Source of the DNA: Caballeronia insecticola
GTDB lineage: Bacteria > Pseudomonadota > Gammaproteobacteria > Burkholderiales > Burkholderiaceae
Length of the DNA: 64,000 nucleotides
NCBI RefSeq assembly: GCF_000402035.1
Contig: NC_021287.1
Coordinates: 868,001 to 932,000, forward strand
Direction: 5' to 3'
The notes beneath the pieces are model-generated. The model was not told where the DNA came from. It worked only from the letters and a program-made list of their open reading frames with translations, and did not search any database. The translations under genes were made by a program, and so were the position numbers. Below, in pieces: positions 1-8,733 of the stretch; the first letter of the stretch is position 1; each line of letters opens with the position of its first letter.

Positions 1-1868
1 GACCGCGGCTTCTCGCCGATATCGGCGGCACGAACGCGCGCTTCGCGCTGGAGACCGCGCCCGGCGAGATCGGGCAGATTCGCGTGTATCCGGGCGCCGA
101 CTACCCCGGCATCGCGGAAGTGATGCAGCAGTATCTGAAGGACACCAAGGTCGGCCGCGTGAATCATGCGGCAATCGCGATCGCGAATCCGGTCGACGGC
201 GATCACGTGAAGATGACCAATCACGACTGGAGCTTCTCGATCGAGGCGACGCGCCGCGCGCTCGGCTTCGACACGCTCCTGGTCGTCAACGACTTCACCG
301 CGCTGGCGATGGCGCTGCCCGGTCTGACCGACGCACAGCGCGTGCAGGTCGGCGGCGGCGCGCGGCGGCAGAACAGCGTGATCGGCTTGCTCGGGCCGGG
401 CACGGGACTGGGCGTCTCGGGCCTGATTCCGGCGGACGACCGCTGGATCGCGCTCGGCAGCGAAGGCGGCCACGCAACGTTCTCGCCGTTCGACGAACGC
501 GAAGACGTCGTCATGCGCTATGCGCGCCGCAAGTTTCCGCACGTCTCGTTCGAGCGCGTGTGCGCGGGACAAGGGCTCGAACTGATCTATCGCGCGCTGG
601 CGGAGCGGGACAACATCACGGTCGCCGAAACCTTCACGGCCGCGGACGTCACGAACCGCGCCCAGCAAGGCGAAGCGCTCGCGCTCGAAGTGGTGAACTG
701 CTTCTGCGCGATCCTCGGCACGTTCTCCGGCAATATCGCGGTGACGCTGGGCGCGCTGGGCGGCATCTATATCGGCGGCGGCATCGTGCTCAAGCTGGGC
801 GAACTGTTCCACAAGTCGCCGTTTCGCGAGCGCTTCGAGGCAAAAGGGCGCTTCCAGCAATATCTGGCGGGCATTCCAACCTACATCATCACCGCCGAAT
901 ATCCGGCGTTTCTCGGCGTGTCGGCGATTCTCTCGGAGCAGTTGTCGAACCGCGCGAACAGCGGTTCGTCGGCGGTGTTCGAACGCATCCGGCAGATGCG
1001 CGACGCGTTGACGCCCGCCGAGCGGCGCGTCGCCGATCTCGCGCTGAATCATCCGCGCTCGATCATCAACGATCCGATCATCGACATCGCGCGCAAGGCC
1101 GACGTGAGCCAGCCGACCGTGATCCGCTTCTGCCGCTCGCTTGGCTGTCAGGGTCTGTCCGACTTCAAGCTCAAGCTCGCGACAGGTCTGACCGGCACGA
1201 TTCCGGTGAGCCACAGCCAGGTGCATCTCGGCGACACCGCCACCGACTTCGGCGCGAAGGTGCTCGACAACACCGTGTCCGCGATCCTGCAATTGCGCGA
1301 GCATCTGAACTTCGAGAACGTCGAGCGCGCGATCGACATTCTCAACGGTGCGCGGCGTATCGAGTTTTACGGGCTCGGCAATTCGAACATCGTCGCGCAG
1401 GACGCGCATTACAAGTTCTTCCGCTTCGGCATTCCGACCATCGCTTACGGCGACCTGTACATGCAGGCGGCGTCTGCCGCGCTGCTCGGCAAGGGCGACG
1501 TGATCGTGGCCGTGTCGAAATCGGGCAGGGCGCCGGAGTTGCTGCGCGTGCTCGAAGTGGCGATGCAGCAGGGCGCGACGGTCGTCGCGATCACGTCGAG
1601 CAACACGCCGCTCGCCAAGCGCGCGACGGTGGCGCTGGAGACCGATCACATCGAAATTCGCGAATCGCAGTTGTCGATGATCTCGCGCATTTTGCATCTG
1701 CTGATCATCGATATCCTGGCGGTGGGCGTCGCGATTCGTCGTGCCGCGCCGAAGCCGGGCGCGAAGCTCACGGAGACGGTCGCGAAGGCGCGTCAGGCGG
1801 GCGACGATGGCGCCGCCGCGGTGCTCGACTGGCTGAGTCACGGTGCGTCGGGCATGGTGCGGGATTAA
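1..1868 (+). CDS. glk: Glucokinase fused to RpiR-family regulator (5' end missing)
   Basis: The open frame is already running at base 3 and encodes [11 protein letters not shown], the phosphate-binding motif of bacterial glucokinases, so the true start lies just outside the window. The first ~315 residues are a ROK-independent (Glk-type) glucokinase that phosphorylates glucose with ATP. Residues ~316-396 are an RpiR-type helix-turn-helix ([13 protein letters not shown]), and ~440-580 a SIS sugar-phosphate-binding domain ([24 protein letters not shown]). This kinase-regulator fusion is known in Burkholderia, where the regulator half is HexR-like and controls Entner-Doudoroff genes. What the SIS domain binds here is inferred, not shown. 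A strong terminator follows, so it is the last gene of its transcription unit. Confidence 0.93.
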   Translation, partial: PRLLADIGGTNARFALETAPGEIGQIRVYPGADYPGIAEVMQQYLKDTKVGRVNHAAIAIANPVDGDHVKMTNHDWSFSIEATRRALGFDTLLVVNDFTALAMALPGLTDAQRVQVGGGARRQNSVIGLLGPGTGLGVSGLIPADDRWIALGSEGGHATFSPFDEREDVVMRYARRKFPHVSFERVCAGQGLELIYRALAERDNITVAETFTAADVTNRAQQGEALALEVVNCFCAILGTFSGNIAVTLGALGGIYIGGGIVLKLGELFHKSPFRERFEAKGRFQQYLAGIPTYIITAEYPAFLGVSAILSEQLSNRANSGSSAVFERIRQMRDALTPAERRVADLALNHPRSIINDPIIDIARKADVSQPTVIRFCRSLGCQGLSDFKLKLATGLTGTIPVSHSQVHLGDTATDFGAKVLDNTVSAILQLREHLNFENVERAIDILNGARRIEFYGLGNSNIVAQDAHYKFFRFGIPTIAYGDLYMQAASAALLGKGDVIVAVSKSGRAPELLRVLEVAMQQGATVVAITSSNTPLAKRATVALETDHIEIRESQLSMISRILHLLIIDILAVGVAIRRAAPKPGAKLTETVAKARQAGDDGAAAVLDWLSHGASGMVRD

Positions 1869-1892
1869 GCGCGCTGCGGGTCCGAAACGCAA

Positions 1893-1924
1893 AACAGGCC
1901 GCCGATGCAAATCGGCGGCCTGTT
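1893..1924 (+). terminator. Rho-independent terminator after glucokinase fusion
   Basis: A 14-bp perfect stem (AACAGGCCGCCGAT) closes on a GCAA loop and is followed by CGTTTG. It starts 25 nt after the stop codon of the fusion gene. Confidence 0.85.
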
Positions 1925-1970
1925 CGTTTGTGCGCGTCGGTGCGCGTTTCGGTTGCGCAGTTCTGCGCGA

Positions 1971-2015
1971 GCAAAATAACGGCGCGGTGCCCGTCTTGTA
2001 ACCGGGCACCGCGCC
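1971..2015 (-). terminator. Terminator of porin gene 1
   Basis: On the minus strand a 13-bp stem (GGCGCGGTGCCCG, arms at 2003-2015 and 1981-1993) is followed by GTTATTTT, about 40 nt downstream of the porin stop. Confidence 0.85.
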
Positions 2016-2056
2016 GCTCGCAGCCGCGTGAAAACGCGCCGGAGCGGACTTGCCGT

Positions 2057-3196
2057 TTAGAACGAGTGCTGGATGCCGGCGTACACGCCCTTCTGGCTGT
2101 GGCCGGGAAGCGGATTGTCCGTTCCCGCCGACGTGCCGAAGCTGTTGGCATTCAGGCCGTAATTCGCGGTATTGCTGTTCTTCACGGTGGCGATCTGCAG
2201 ATCGACCAGGGTGCGCTTGGACAGGTTGTACGAGCCGCCGACCGAGTAGATAGTCGCGTTACCCGCGCCGTTGTTGCCGTTCACGTGATAGACCGCCGCG
2301 ATCAGCGCCGCAGCCGGCGTCGCCTGCCATGTCACGCCGCCCCATTCGTGATCGAGCGTGGTCGGCTGGCCGGGCAACTGGCCCGTCATGCCGGAGGTGC
2401 GGATCGCCTGATACGCGCCCTGAACCTTGAACTGGCCGAGGAACAGGTTGACCATGGCCGTGTATTCGCGCGAGTACCCGTAGACGCCGCTGCCGCCGTT
2501 GGCATAAGAGCCGCCGAGCATGCCGTTCGCCGGATTGCGGATTTCGTCATAGAGACCGCGAACCTGGAACAGCGGCGCGGTGTAGGTGATCTGCGCGCCG
2601 GCTTCGCGGCCTTGCGGCGTCGTGCCGTTGCCGTTCCAGTTGGTTGCGTTCGAGAGCGCGTACTGGCCGTAGAAGTCGAAGCCCGCGACCTTCGGCGACT
2701 GATACGAAATGTTGTTGCTCGATTGCGGCCAGTTCCGGCCACGCACCAACGATGCCGACGACCAGTTCGACTGGCCGAACGGATCGAAGTCCCACACGCC
2801 GTTCGAGATGAACAGCTCGCGACCCAGCAGCAGGGTGCCGTACTGGTTGTTGGACATCCCGACCGTTGCCCAGCGGTTGAAGAGACCGCCGCCGCCCGGA
2901 CCCTGGCCGTTCATCGTGTTGAAGCTGCCTTCCAGCTGGAACACGGCGCGATTCCCGCCGCCCAGATCCTCGGCGCCCTTCATGCCCCACAAGCTCGTGC
3001 CCCAGTCGCCGCTTTCCGCGCGGAAGCGATGCGTGCTGCCGGTGGCCGCGCCATTTGCCCCGACGCCCGTCGGCACGCCGCTCATGTATTCGAGTCCGGC
3101 ATCCAGACGGCCGTACAGCGTCACGCTGCTCTGGGCCTGCGCCACCGCGCTGAAAGTCAGGAGCGCTGCCGCCGCGAGTAAAGCCTTTTTCATCAT
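2057..3196 (-). CDS. Gram-negative porin, paralogue 1
   Basis: This is an outer-membrane general diffusion porin of the Burkholderia type. The N-terminus MMKKALLAAAALLTFSAVAQA is a signal peptide, followed by SSVTLYGRLDAGLEY, the usual first beta strand, and the protein ends in a C-terminal phenylalanine (GIQHSF) as recognised by the BAM machinery. The length of ~379 residues fits 16-strand trimeric porins. The start is placed at the ATGATG after a GGAGGAG ribosome site. An ATG nine bases further upstream would place that site inside the coding region and is rejected. It is nearly identical over long stretches to the next gene, so the two are a tandem duplication. It has its own terminator and an AT-rich upstream region, so it is probably transcribed on its own. 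The substrate cannot be told. Confidence 0.92.
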   Translation of the reverse strand: MMKKALLAAAALLTFSAVAQAQSSVTLYGRLDAGLEYMSGVPTGVGANGAATGSTHRFRAESGDWGTSLWGMKGAEDLGGGNRAVFQLEGSFNTMNGQGPGGGGLFNRWATVGMSNNQYGTLLLGRELFISNGVWDFDPFGQSNWSSASLVRGRNWPQSSNNISYQSPKVAGFDFYGQYALSNATNWNGNGTTPQGREAGAQITYTAPLFQVRGLYDEIRNPANGMLGGSYANGGSGVYGYSREYTAMVNLFLGQFKVQGAYQAIRTSGMTGQLPGQPTTLDHEWGGVTWQATPAAALIAAVYHVNGNNGAGNATIYSVGGSYNLSKRTLVDLQIATVKNSNTANYGLNANSFGTSAGTDNPLPGHSQKGVYAGIQHSF

Positions 3197-3430
3197 CTCC
3201 TCCATACCCCGTAAAGGTTGAACACTCGATATTCGTAATTTGGTTCGTCTCGAGCGCCCGCGTTCTGATTCGTAGGCGGGCTTCGATTCGAATTCGAAAT
3301 TTTGTAGGAAAACTAATTATTACGAGCCGTTAATCTGTAGTTTTGTTTGGCGGCTTGAAAAATATATTCGGAGTGCGATGGTTCGCTTGCCGCGGTCGCC
3401 GGACCCTTGCCGAAAAGCAGCGCGCCCAAT
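3197..3430 (-). promoter_or_regulatory. AT-rich upstream region of porin gene 1
   Basis: About 230 bases without a gene separate the terminator of porin 2 from porin 1. Bases 3290-3370 are clearly AT-rich against a GC-rich background, as expected for a strong porin promoter on the minus strand. I cannot fix a -35/-10 pair with confidence. Confidence 0.4.
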
Positions 3431-3465
3431 AAAAAAAGGTGCGATACCCTTTCGGGCACCGCACC
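3431..3465 (-). terminator. Terminator of porin gene 2
   Basis: The minus strand forms GGTGCGGTGCCC-GAAA-GGGTATCGCACC, with two mismatches, followed by seven T residues. The hairpin occupies 3438-3465 and the T-tract 3431-3437. Confidence 0.9.
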
Positions 3466-3528
3466 GATACGCGCCTCTCGCAGCAGCGTGAAAACTCTAT
3501 AAAGCTCTTTTCTGTTCAGCCCCGCCGA

Positions 3529-4680
3529 TTAGAACGAGTGCTGGATACCAGCGTACACGCCCGTCTGGCTGTGGCCGGGGAACGGGTTGTCCGTCGAGGC
3601 CGCCGAGCCATAGTTGTTGGCGTTCAGACCGTAGTTCGCGGTCTTGCTGTTCTGCACCGTGGCAACCTGCAGGTCGAGCAGGGTGCGCTTGGACAGGTTG
3701 TACGAGCCGCCGACCGTGTAGATGGTCGCGTTACCCGCGCCGTTGTTGCCGTTCACGTGGTAGACCGCCGCGATCAGTGCCGCTGCCGGCGTTGCCTGCC
3801 ACGTCACGCCGCCCCATTCGTGGTCGAGCGTGGTCGGCTGGCCGGGCAACTGACCCGTCATGCCGGAGGTGCGGATCGCCTGGTACGCGCCCTGAACCTT
3901 GAACTGGCCGAGGAACACGTTGAACATCGCCGTGTACTCACGCGAGTAGCCGTAAGCGCCGTTGCCGCCCGAACCGCCGTCGATCGGGTTGTAGACGCCG
4001 CCGAGCGTACCGTTGGCCGGGTTGCGGATTTCGTCGTACATACCGCGGATCTGGAACAGCGGCGAGGTGTACGTGACGTACGCGCCAGCTTCGCGGCCTT
4101 GCGGCGTGGTGCCGTTACCGTTCCAGTTCGTTGCGTTCGACAGCGAGTACTGGCCGTAGAAGTCGAAGCCCGCGACCTTCGGCGACTGGTACGAAATGTT
4201 GTTGCTCGATTGCGGCCAGTTGCGGCCACGCACCAGCGATGCCGACGACCAGTTCGACTGGCCGAACGGATCGAAGTCCCACACGCCGTTGGCGATGAAG
4301 AGCTCGCGACCCAGCAACAGGGTACCGAACTGGTTGTTCGCCATACCGACCGTTGCCCAGCGATTGAAGAGACCGCCGCCGCCCGGGCCCTGACCCGTCA
4401 TGGTGTTGAAGCTGCCTTCCAACTGGAACACGGCGCGATAGCCGCCGCCCAGATCTTCGACGCCCTTCATCCCCCACAAGCTCGTGCCCCAGTCGCCGCT
4501 TTCCGCCTTGAAGCGGTGCGAAGAACCGGTGGCAGGGGCGCCGGCCGGACCGGTCGGCACACCGTTCATATATTCGAGCCCCGCGTCCAGGCGGCCGTAC
4601 AGCGTCACGCTACTCTGAGCGTGCGCCACCGCGCTGAACGTCAGCAGTGCTGCCGACGCGAGCAAAGCTTTCTTCATCAT
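3529..4680 (-). CDS. Gram-negative porin, paralogue 2
   Basis: This outer-membrane porin of 383 residues is closely similar to its downstream neighbour. It shares the signal peptide (MMKKALLASAALLTFSAVAHA), the first strand SSVTLYGRLDAGLEY, the loop TGQGPGGGGLFNRWATVG and the GIQHSF end. Differences cluster in short stretches such as the GGVYNPIDGGSGGNGAYG insertion, which probably lies in a surface loop. The start is the ATGATG preceded by GGAGGAG. A longer reading frame to 4806 has no ribosome site and would bury the signal peptide. A terminator separates it from porin 1, so the pair is probably expressed independently, perhaps under different conditions. Confidence 0.93.
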   Translation of the reverse strand: MMKKALLASAALLTFSAVAHAQSSVTLYGRLDAGLEYMNGVPTGPAGAPATGSSHRFKAESGDWGTSLWGMKGVEDLGGGYRAVFQLEGSFNTMTGQGPGGGGLFNRWATVGMANNQFGTLLLGRELFIANGVWDFDPFGQSNWSSASLVRGRNWPQSSNNISYQSPKVAGFDFYGQYSLSNATNWNGNGTTPQGREAGAYVTYTSPLFQIRGMYDEIRNPANGTLGGVYNPIDGGSGGNGAYGYSREYTAMFNVFLGQFKVQGAYQAIRTSGMTGQLPGQPTTLDHEWGGVTWQATPAAALIAAVYHVNGNNGAGNATIYTVGGSYNLSKRTLLDLQVATVQNSKTANYGLNANNYGSAASTDNPFPGHSQTGVYAGIQHSF

Positions 4681-5168
4681 CTCCTCCAACCCTGTCAAGA
4701 AATAGAACCCAAGTGCTGCTGTATGGTTCGATGCGAGCGCACCCAACCGAAAGTCGTTTTCAGAGGAAGGACACGCGCGGGCTGTGGTGCTTCTTGCGAT
4801 TCGCACGTCGTGGGCGCGAATCTGACGCCGACTCGTCGATCGGTGTCGTTCCTCAGTTTCTTTTGGACTTTTGAAGTAAAACTACTTTTTGCGTACTTCG
4901 TTTTGGTACTTTCATTACCAATTTAACAAATTACGATATAACCGCCAAAGAAAAATGACGATCGGCGCTGGTTTGTGTCAAAAATGCAATGCCCATGTGG
5001 TAACCATGCGACCCACAGGATGGGAAACATCGCGCAAAGCCTTATGGGGCCGAGGCTTCAGCGCAATGTAAGTTTCAGGGTCAGGTATCTCGCCTATTGA
5101 CGCGGACGTAGCATGGCGCTAGCTCAGCGCGTCGTGCGAGTCAGGCATGATCGGCCGCGTGCGGACGC
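4681..5168 (-). promoter_or_regulatory. Upstream region of porin 2 with phased TACTT repeats
   Basis: No gene is supported here. Bases 4857-4950 are AT-rich and contain three copies of TACTT on the plus strand at 4883, 4894 and 4907, spaced 11 and 13 bp apart. Approximately helical spacing of short direct repeats is typical of OmpR-family binding sites, but these were found by eye and are short. The rest (4960-5160) holds nothing I recognise. Confidence 0.3.
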
Positions 5169-5191
5169 AAAAAAAGCGCCTCGCGGGCGCT
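5169..5191 (-). terminator. Terminator of hisQMP
   Basis: On the minus strand the stem AGCGCC-CGCGA-GGCGCT is followed by a run of seven T residues (plus-strand A at 5169-5175), about 45 nt after the hisP stop. Confidence 0.88.
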
Positions 5192-5233
5192 TTCTCTGGA
5201 GTGGAACGTTGCTTCAGGCAATAACCGCGAGGG

Positions 5234-6013
5234 CTACTTCAGGCTGCCCGACAGGAATTGCTTCAGGCGCTCGCTCTTCGTGTTACCGAAGACGGCTTCG
5301 GGATGACCTTCTTCCTCGATGCGCCCCTGATGCAGAAACACTACGTGGTTCGACACATTGCGCGCGAACGCCATCTCGTGCGTGACGACGATCATCGTGC
5401 GGCCTTCCTCGGCGAGCGTCTGCATCACTTTCAGCACTTCGCCCACGAGCTCCGGATCGAGCGCGGAAGTCGGTTCGTCGAACAGCATGACGTCGGGATG
5501 CATCGCGAGCGCGCGCGCAATCGCCACGCGCTGCTGCTGTCCGCCCGACAGATGCGACGGATACTGCTTCTCCAGACGCGGCGCGAGGCCCACCTTCTCG
5601 AGATAAGTGCGCGCGCGTTCCTCGGCTTCCTTCTTCGACAGCCCGAGCACGTTCACGGGCGCCTCGGTCACGTTCTCCAGCACGTTCATGTGCGACCACA
5701 GGTTGAAGTGCTGGAAGACCATCGAGAGCTTCGAGCGCATTTGCCGCAGCTGTTTGGGATCGGCGACCTTGAGCGCGCCGCTCTTGTCCTTCATCGTGCG
5801 CACTTCGTTGCCGTCGACGAAGATGCGCCCCTGGTTCGGCTGCTCCAGAAAGTTGATACAGCGCAGCATCGTGCTCTTGCCCGAGCCCGACGAGCCGATG
5901 ATGCTGATCACGTCGCCGGCTTTTGCCTTGAGCGAAACGCCCTTCAGAACTTCGTTGCTGCCGTACTGCTTGTGAATGTCGTCGACGAAAAGCTTGTGCA
6001 TCTGGGAATTCAT
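5234..6013 (-). CDS. hisP: Histidine/basic amino-acid ABC transporter ATPase HisP
   Basis: This is the cytoplasmic ATPase of a polar amino-acid importer. Walker A is GSSGSGKST (residues 40-48), the signature LSGGQ is at 155-159, and Walker [13 protein letters not shown] begins near 175. The length of 259 residues and the motif [16 protein letters not shown] fit the HisP/ArgT subfamily. An AAGGA ribosome site precedes the chosen ATG, so the second ATG four codons in is not needed. It is the last gene of the hisQ-hisM-hisP unit, with 36 nt to hisM. No periplasmic binding protein gene is present on either side, so the receptor must be encoded elsewhere. Substrate assignment (histidine, lysine, arginine, ornithine) is by family only. 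Confidence 0.9.
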   Translation of the reverse strand: MNSQMHKLFVDDIHKQYGSNEVLKGVSLKAKAGDVISIIGSSGSGKSTMLRCINFLEQPNQGRIFVDGNEVRTMKDKSGALKVADPKQLRQMRSKLSMVFQHFNLWSHMNVLENVTEAPVNVLGLSKKEAEERARTYLEKVGLAPRLEKQYPSHLSGGQQQRVAIARALAMHPDVMLFDEPTSALDPELVGEVLKVMQTLAEEGRTMIVVTHEMAFARNVSNHVVFLHQGRIEEEGHPEAVFGNTKSERLKQFLSGSLK

Positions 6014-6049
6014 GAACGGTCCTTGAGCCTGCGATGGACTTATTTGCGC

Positions 6050-6763
6050 TTATTTGCCTTGCGGCCGCAAGAACGCCAGCCAACGATGCTCGGCGCGGCG
6101 GAACAGCCACACGAGCGCGAACGAAATGCAGAGATAGAGCAGGGCGGCGATGCCGAACGCCTCGAACGACTGATACGTCGCCGAATTGACGTCGCGCGCG
6201 ATCTTGAGGATGTCCGGCACGGTCGCCGTGAACGCGACGGTGGTCGCGTGCAGCATCAGGATCACTTCGTTGCTGTAGTACGGCAACGCGCGGCGCAGCG
6301 CCGACGGCAAGATCACCCGCCGATACAGCGTGAAGCCCGACATGCCGTACGCGCGCGCGGCTTCGATCTCGCCGTAGGGCGTCGCCTTGATCGCGCCGGC
6401 GAAGATTTCGGTGGTGTACGCACAAGTGTTCAGCGTGAACGCGAGCAGTGTGCAGTTCATGCCGTTGCGGAAGAATTCATTCAGCAACATGTGATCGCGC
6501 ACGACCTGCAAGCTGTACAGACCCGTATAGCAGAGCAGCAGCTGGACGTAGAGCGGCGTGCCGCGAAAGATATACGTATAGAGCCAGACCCCGCGCGAGA
6601 GCAGCTTGTTTTTCGACACGCGCGCCACGGCGAGCGGTATCGAAAGACAAAAGCCCAGGCCGATGGAGATGACCAGCAGCCACATCGTGATGGCAAGCCC
6701 GGTGATGCGGTAGCCGTCAGTAAAGAGGTAGTTCTTCCAGTATTCCTGGATGATTTCGATCAT
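6050..6763 (-). CDS. hisM: Amino-acid ABC transporter permease HisM
   Basis: This inner-membrane permease of 237 residues has about five hydrophobic segments and the conserved cytoplasmic EAA-type loop near TPYGEIEAARAYGMSGFTLYRRVILPSA. The sequence resembles HisM of the histidine/lysine-arginine-ornithine importer, including the N-terminal TGYRITGLAITMWLL-like pattern. It lies 15 nt downstream of hisQ and 36 nt upstream of hisP, so the three are cotranscribed. It should form a HisQ-HisM heterodimer clamped to two HisP subunits. Confidence 0.9.
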   Translation of the reverse strand: MIEIIQEYWKNYLFTDGYRITGLAITMWLLVISIGLGFCLSIPLAVARVSKNKLLSRGVWLYTYIFRGTPLYVQLLLCYTGLYSLQVVRDHMLLNEFFRNGMNCTLLAFTLNTCAYTTEIFAGAIKATPYGEIEAARAYGMSGFTLYRRVILPSALRRALPYYSNEVILMLHATTVAFTATVPDILKIARDVNSATYQSFEAFGIAALLYLCISFALVWLFRRAEHRWLAFLRPQGK

Positions 6764-6778
6764 GGGATCCGCCGCTCG

Positions 6779-7465
6779 TTATAGGTCAGCCTTGCGCACG
6801 CCGATGGAATAGCGCCGCTCCAGCCAGATCAGCACCAGATTCGAGATCGTGGTGATCGCGAGATAGATCGCGCCTGCGAGAAGCGTGAAGAAGAAGAAAC
6901 GCAGCGTGCCCTTGCCCGCATCCTGCGAGGCCTTGACCACGTCCGCGAGCCCGATGATCGAGACGAGCGCCGTCGCCTTGACCATCACCTGCCAGTTGTT
7001 GCCGATGCCGGGCAGCGCGAAACGCATCATCTGCGGGAACATGATGCGTGTGAAGGTCTGCCACAGCGTCATGCCATAGGCCGCGCCCGCTTCGAGCTGG
7101 CCGCGCGGCACCGAAAGAAACGCGCCGCGGAAGGTTTCGGTGAAATACGCGCCGTAGATGAAGCCGAGCACGAGAATGCCGGCGAGGAACGGATCGATAT
7201 CGATCTGATCCCAGTTGAACAGGTCGGTCAGCTGGTTCAGCCAGATTTGTATGCTGTAAAAGAGCAGCAGCATCAGGACCAGATCAGGAACGCCGCGAAT
7301 CAACGTCGTGTAGACCGTGCCGACGGTAGACGCCACGCGATTTTTCGAGAGCTTCGCCGCAGCGCCGATCAGGCCGATCACGAAGGCGAACGCGAGCGAC
7401 AGCACCGCCAGCTTGACGGTCTGCCAGGTGCCCGCGAGGATCAGCGGACCGTAGCCTTGCAACAT
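6779..7465 (-). CDS. hisQ: Amino-acid ABC transporter permease HisQ
   Basis: First gene of the hisQMP unit. The 228-residue membrane protein carries hydrophobic segments near residues 10-35, 55-75 and 90-110 and the EAA loop SVPRGQLEAGAAYGMTLWQTFTRIMFPQM. An AAGGA ribosome site stands 8 nt before the ATG. Burkholderia and enteric relatives usually carry a periplasmic binding protein gene (HisJ/ArgT type) just upstream. Here the preceding 490 bases contain none, so this transporter probably shares a receptor encoded elsewhere. Confidence 0.9.
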   Translation of the reverse strand: MLQGYGPLILAGTWQTVKLAVLSLAFAFVIGLIGAAAKLSKNRVASTVGTVYTTLIRGVPDLVLMLLLFYSIQIWLNQLTDLFNWDQIDIDPFLAGILVLGFIYGAYFTETFRGAFLSVPRGQLEAGAAYGMTLWQTFTRIMFPQMMRFALPGIGNNWQVMVKATALVSIIGLADVVKASQDAGKGTLRFFFFTLLAGAIYLAITTISNLVLIWLERRYSIGVRKADL

Positions 7466-7511
7466 GGTGAATCCTTGGTAAGGTGCCTAAGGTGCAGACG
7501 CACGATGAACG

Positions 7512-7595
7512 CTACGCGCGGCGGTCGTTCGCGCGGTGCGTCCGGACGGCCGTGCCTGTGGATGAAGGCGCGGCGCGCAATGCGAACGTACTCAT
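7512..7595 (-). CDS. Possible 27-residue leader ORF upstream of hisQ
   Basis: A short minus-strand frame starts at an ATG six bases after GAGGAG, a good ribosome site, and encodes 27 residues beginning MSTFALRAAPSS. It ends 46 nt before the hisQ start. It contains one histidine near the end (VRTHRAND), not a histidine run, so it is not an obvious attenuator peptide. It could be a leader peptide, the relic of a lost gene, or chance. The rest of the 7466-7955 gap holds nothing I recognise. Confidence 0.25.
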   Translation of the reverse strand: MSTFALRAAPSSTGTAVRTHRANDRRA

Positions 7596-7955
7596 CTTTT
7601 TCTCCTCAGCCGGCGGCGCATTCGCGCGCGATCGGCTGTCCTGCTCCAGCCGTTCCGGCGTCGGGGCCAGCGGTCGGTATTCTAGGTGGCCAAAATTGCG
7701 CGCTGCCGTCTTTGCCGGCGCCGTTGCGACCTTCGTTGCTGCCCTGTCGCCCCGCCGCCGCGCGATTCCCGCGCCGCCATCCTGAAAAGCGCGGTATTTT
7801 ACCCGAACCCGGTCCGCGCGCGGTCGGCGATGCGCACGCGCGCGATTACATGCATCAGCAGAACGATGTAGTGCCGCCGTGCGCGTTGTTCTGAAGGGGC
7901 CGCGCCCTTACATTCTGTTCATCGCAAAACAACGCCTTGGGCGGGAGCAAACATC

Positions 7956-8654
7956 ATGATCGAGATTCGCCGCAGCAACGAACGGGGTCACGCCAACCAC
8001 GGCTGGCTCGACTCGTATCACAGCTTCTCCTTCGCCGATTACTACGATCCGGAGCACATGCACTTCGGCGCGCTGCGGGTCATCAACGAAGACCGCGTCG
8101 CAGGCGGGCAGGGCTTCGGCACGCACGGCCACCGCGACATGGAAATCGTGAGCTACGTGCTCGAAGGCGCGCTCGCGCACCGCGACAGCATGGGCAACGG
8201 CTCGACCATCCGTCCCGGCGACGTGCAGCGCATGAGCGCCGGCACGGGCGTGCGCCATAGCGAGTTCAACGGTTCGCCGACGGAAACCGCGCATTTCCTG
8301 CAGATCTGGATCATTCCGGATGCGCCGGGCGGTGCGCCGGGCTACGAGGAAAAGCGCTTCGGCAACGAGGAAAAGCGCGGCCGGCTGCGCGTGATCGCGT
8401 CGCCTGAAGGCATCGACGGTTCGGTGAAGATCGGCGCGAACGCACGAATCCACGCAGGCCTCTTCGACGGCGACGAACGCGCGGACTTCGACGTGCCCGC
8501 GGGCCGCCGCGTGTATGTGCACGTGGCGCGCGGTTCGGTGACGGTCAACGGCGAGGCGCTCGGCGCCGGCGACGCCGCGATGATGGAGGATCTGTCGAAG
8601 GTCACGCTGGAAAAGGGCGACGACGCGGAAGTGCTGCTGTTCGATCTCGCGTAA
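7956..8654 (+). CDS. Pirin family protein (YhhW-like quercetinase type)
   Basis: This bicupin protein of 232 residues resembles E. coli YhhW, which can cleave quercetin. All four predicted metal ligands are present: H57 and H59 in GTHGHRDME, H101 and E103 in RHSEFN. The second cupin (residues ~140-230) lacks an obvious metal site, as usual. A GGGAG ribosome site precedes the ATG. The gene stands alone between a minus-strand transporter operon and a convergent gene, with a shared terminator after it. The physiological substrate is unknown. Roles in redox sensing or flavonoid breakdown are inferred from the family. Confidence 0.88.
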   Translation: MIEIRRSNERGHANHGWLDSYHSFSFADYYDPEHMHFGALRVINEDRVAGGQGFGTHGHRDMEIVSYVLEGALAHRDSMGNGSTIRPGDVQRMSAGTGVRHSEFNGSPTETAHFLQIWIIPDAPGGAPGYEEKRFGNEEKRGRLRVIASPEGIDGSVKIGANARIHAGLFDGDERADFDVPAGRRVYVHVARGSVTVNGEALGAGDAAMMEDLSKVTLEKGDDAEVLLFDLA

Positions 8655-8697
8655 AGCCGCTGTCAGCGGGACAAATCGCTGGACGAGCGATGTGAAA

Positions 8698-8728
8698 AAG
8701 GCCGCGGAGCGTGATGCTCCGCGGCCTT
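8698..8728. terminator. Bidirectional terminator between pirin and Spy-like genes
   Basis: A 13-bp stem (AAGGCCGCGGAGC) closes on GTGAT, with A-rich and T-containing flanks. It lies 44 nt after the pirin stop and 6 nt beyond the stop of the convergent gene, so it can serve both. Confidence 0.75.
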
Positions 8729-8733
8729 CGCAT

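Noticed and set aside
560..3181. Very long open frames antisense to or in other frames of the fusion and porin genes
   Set aside because: They are Arg-rich products of the high G+C third position, lack ribosome sites and show no domain features, while the opposite-strand genes have clear motifs.
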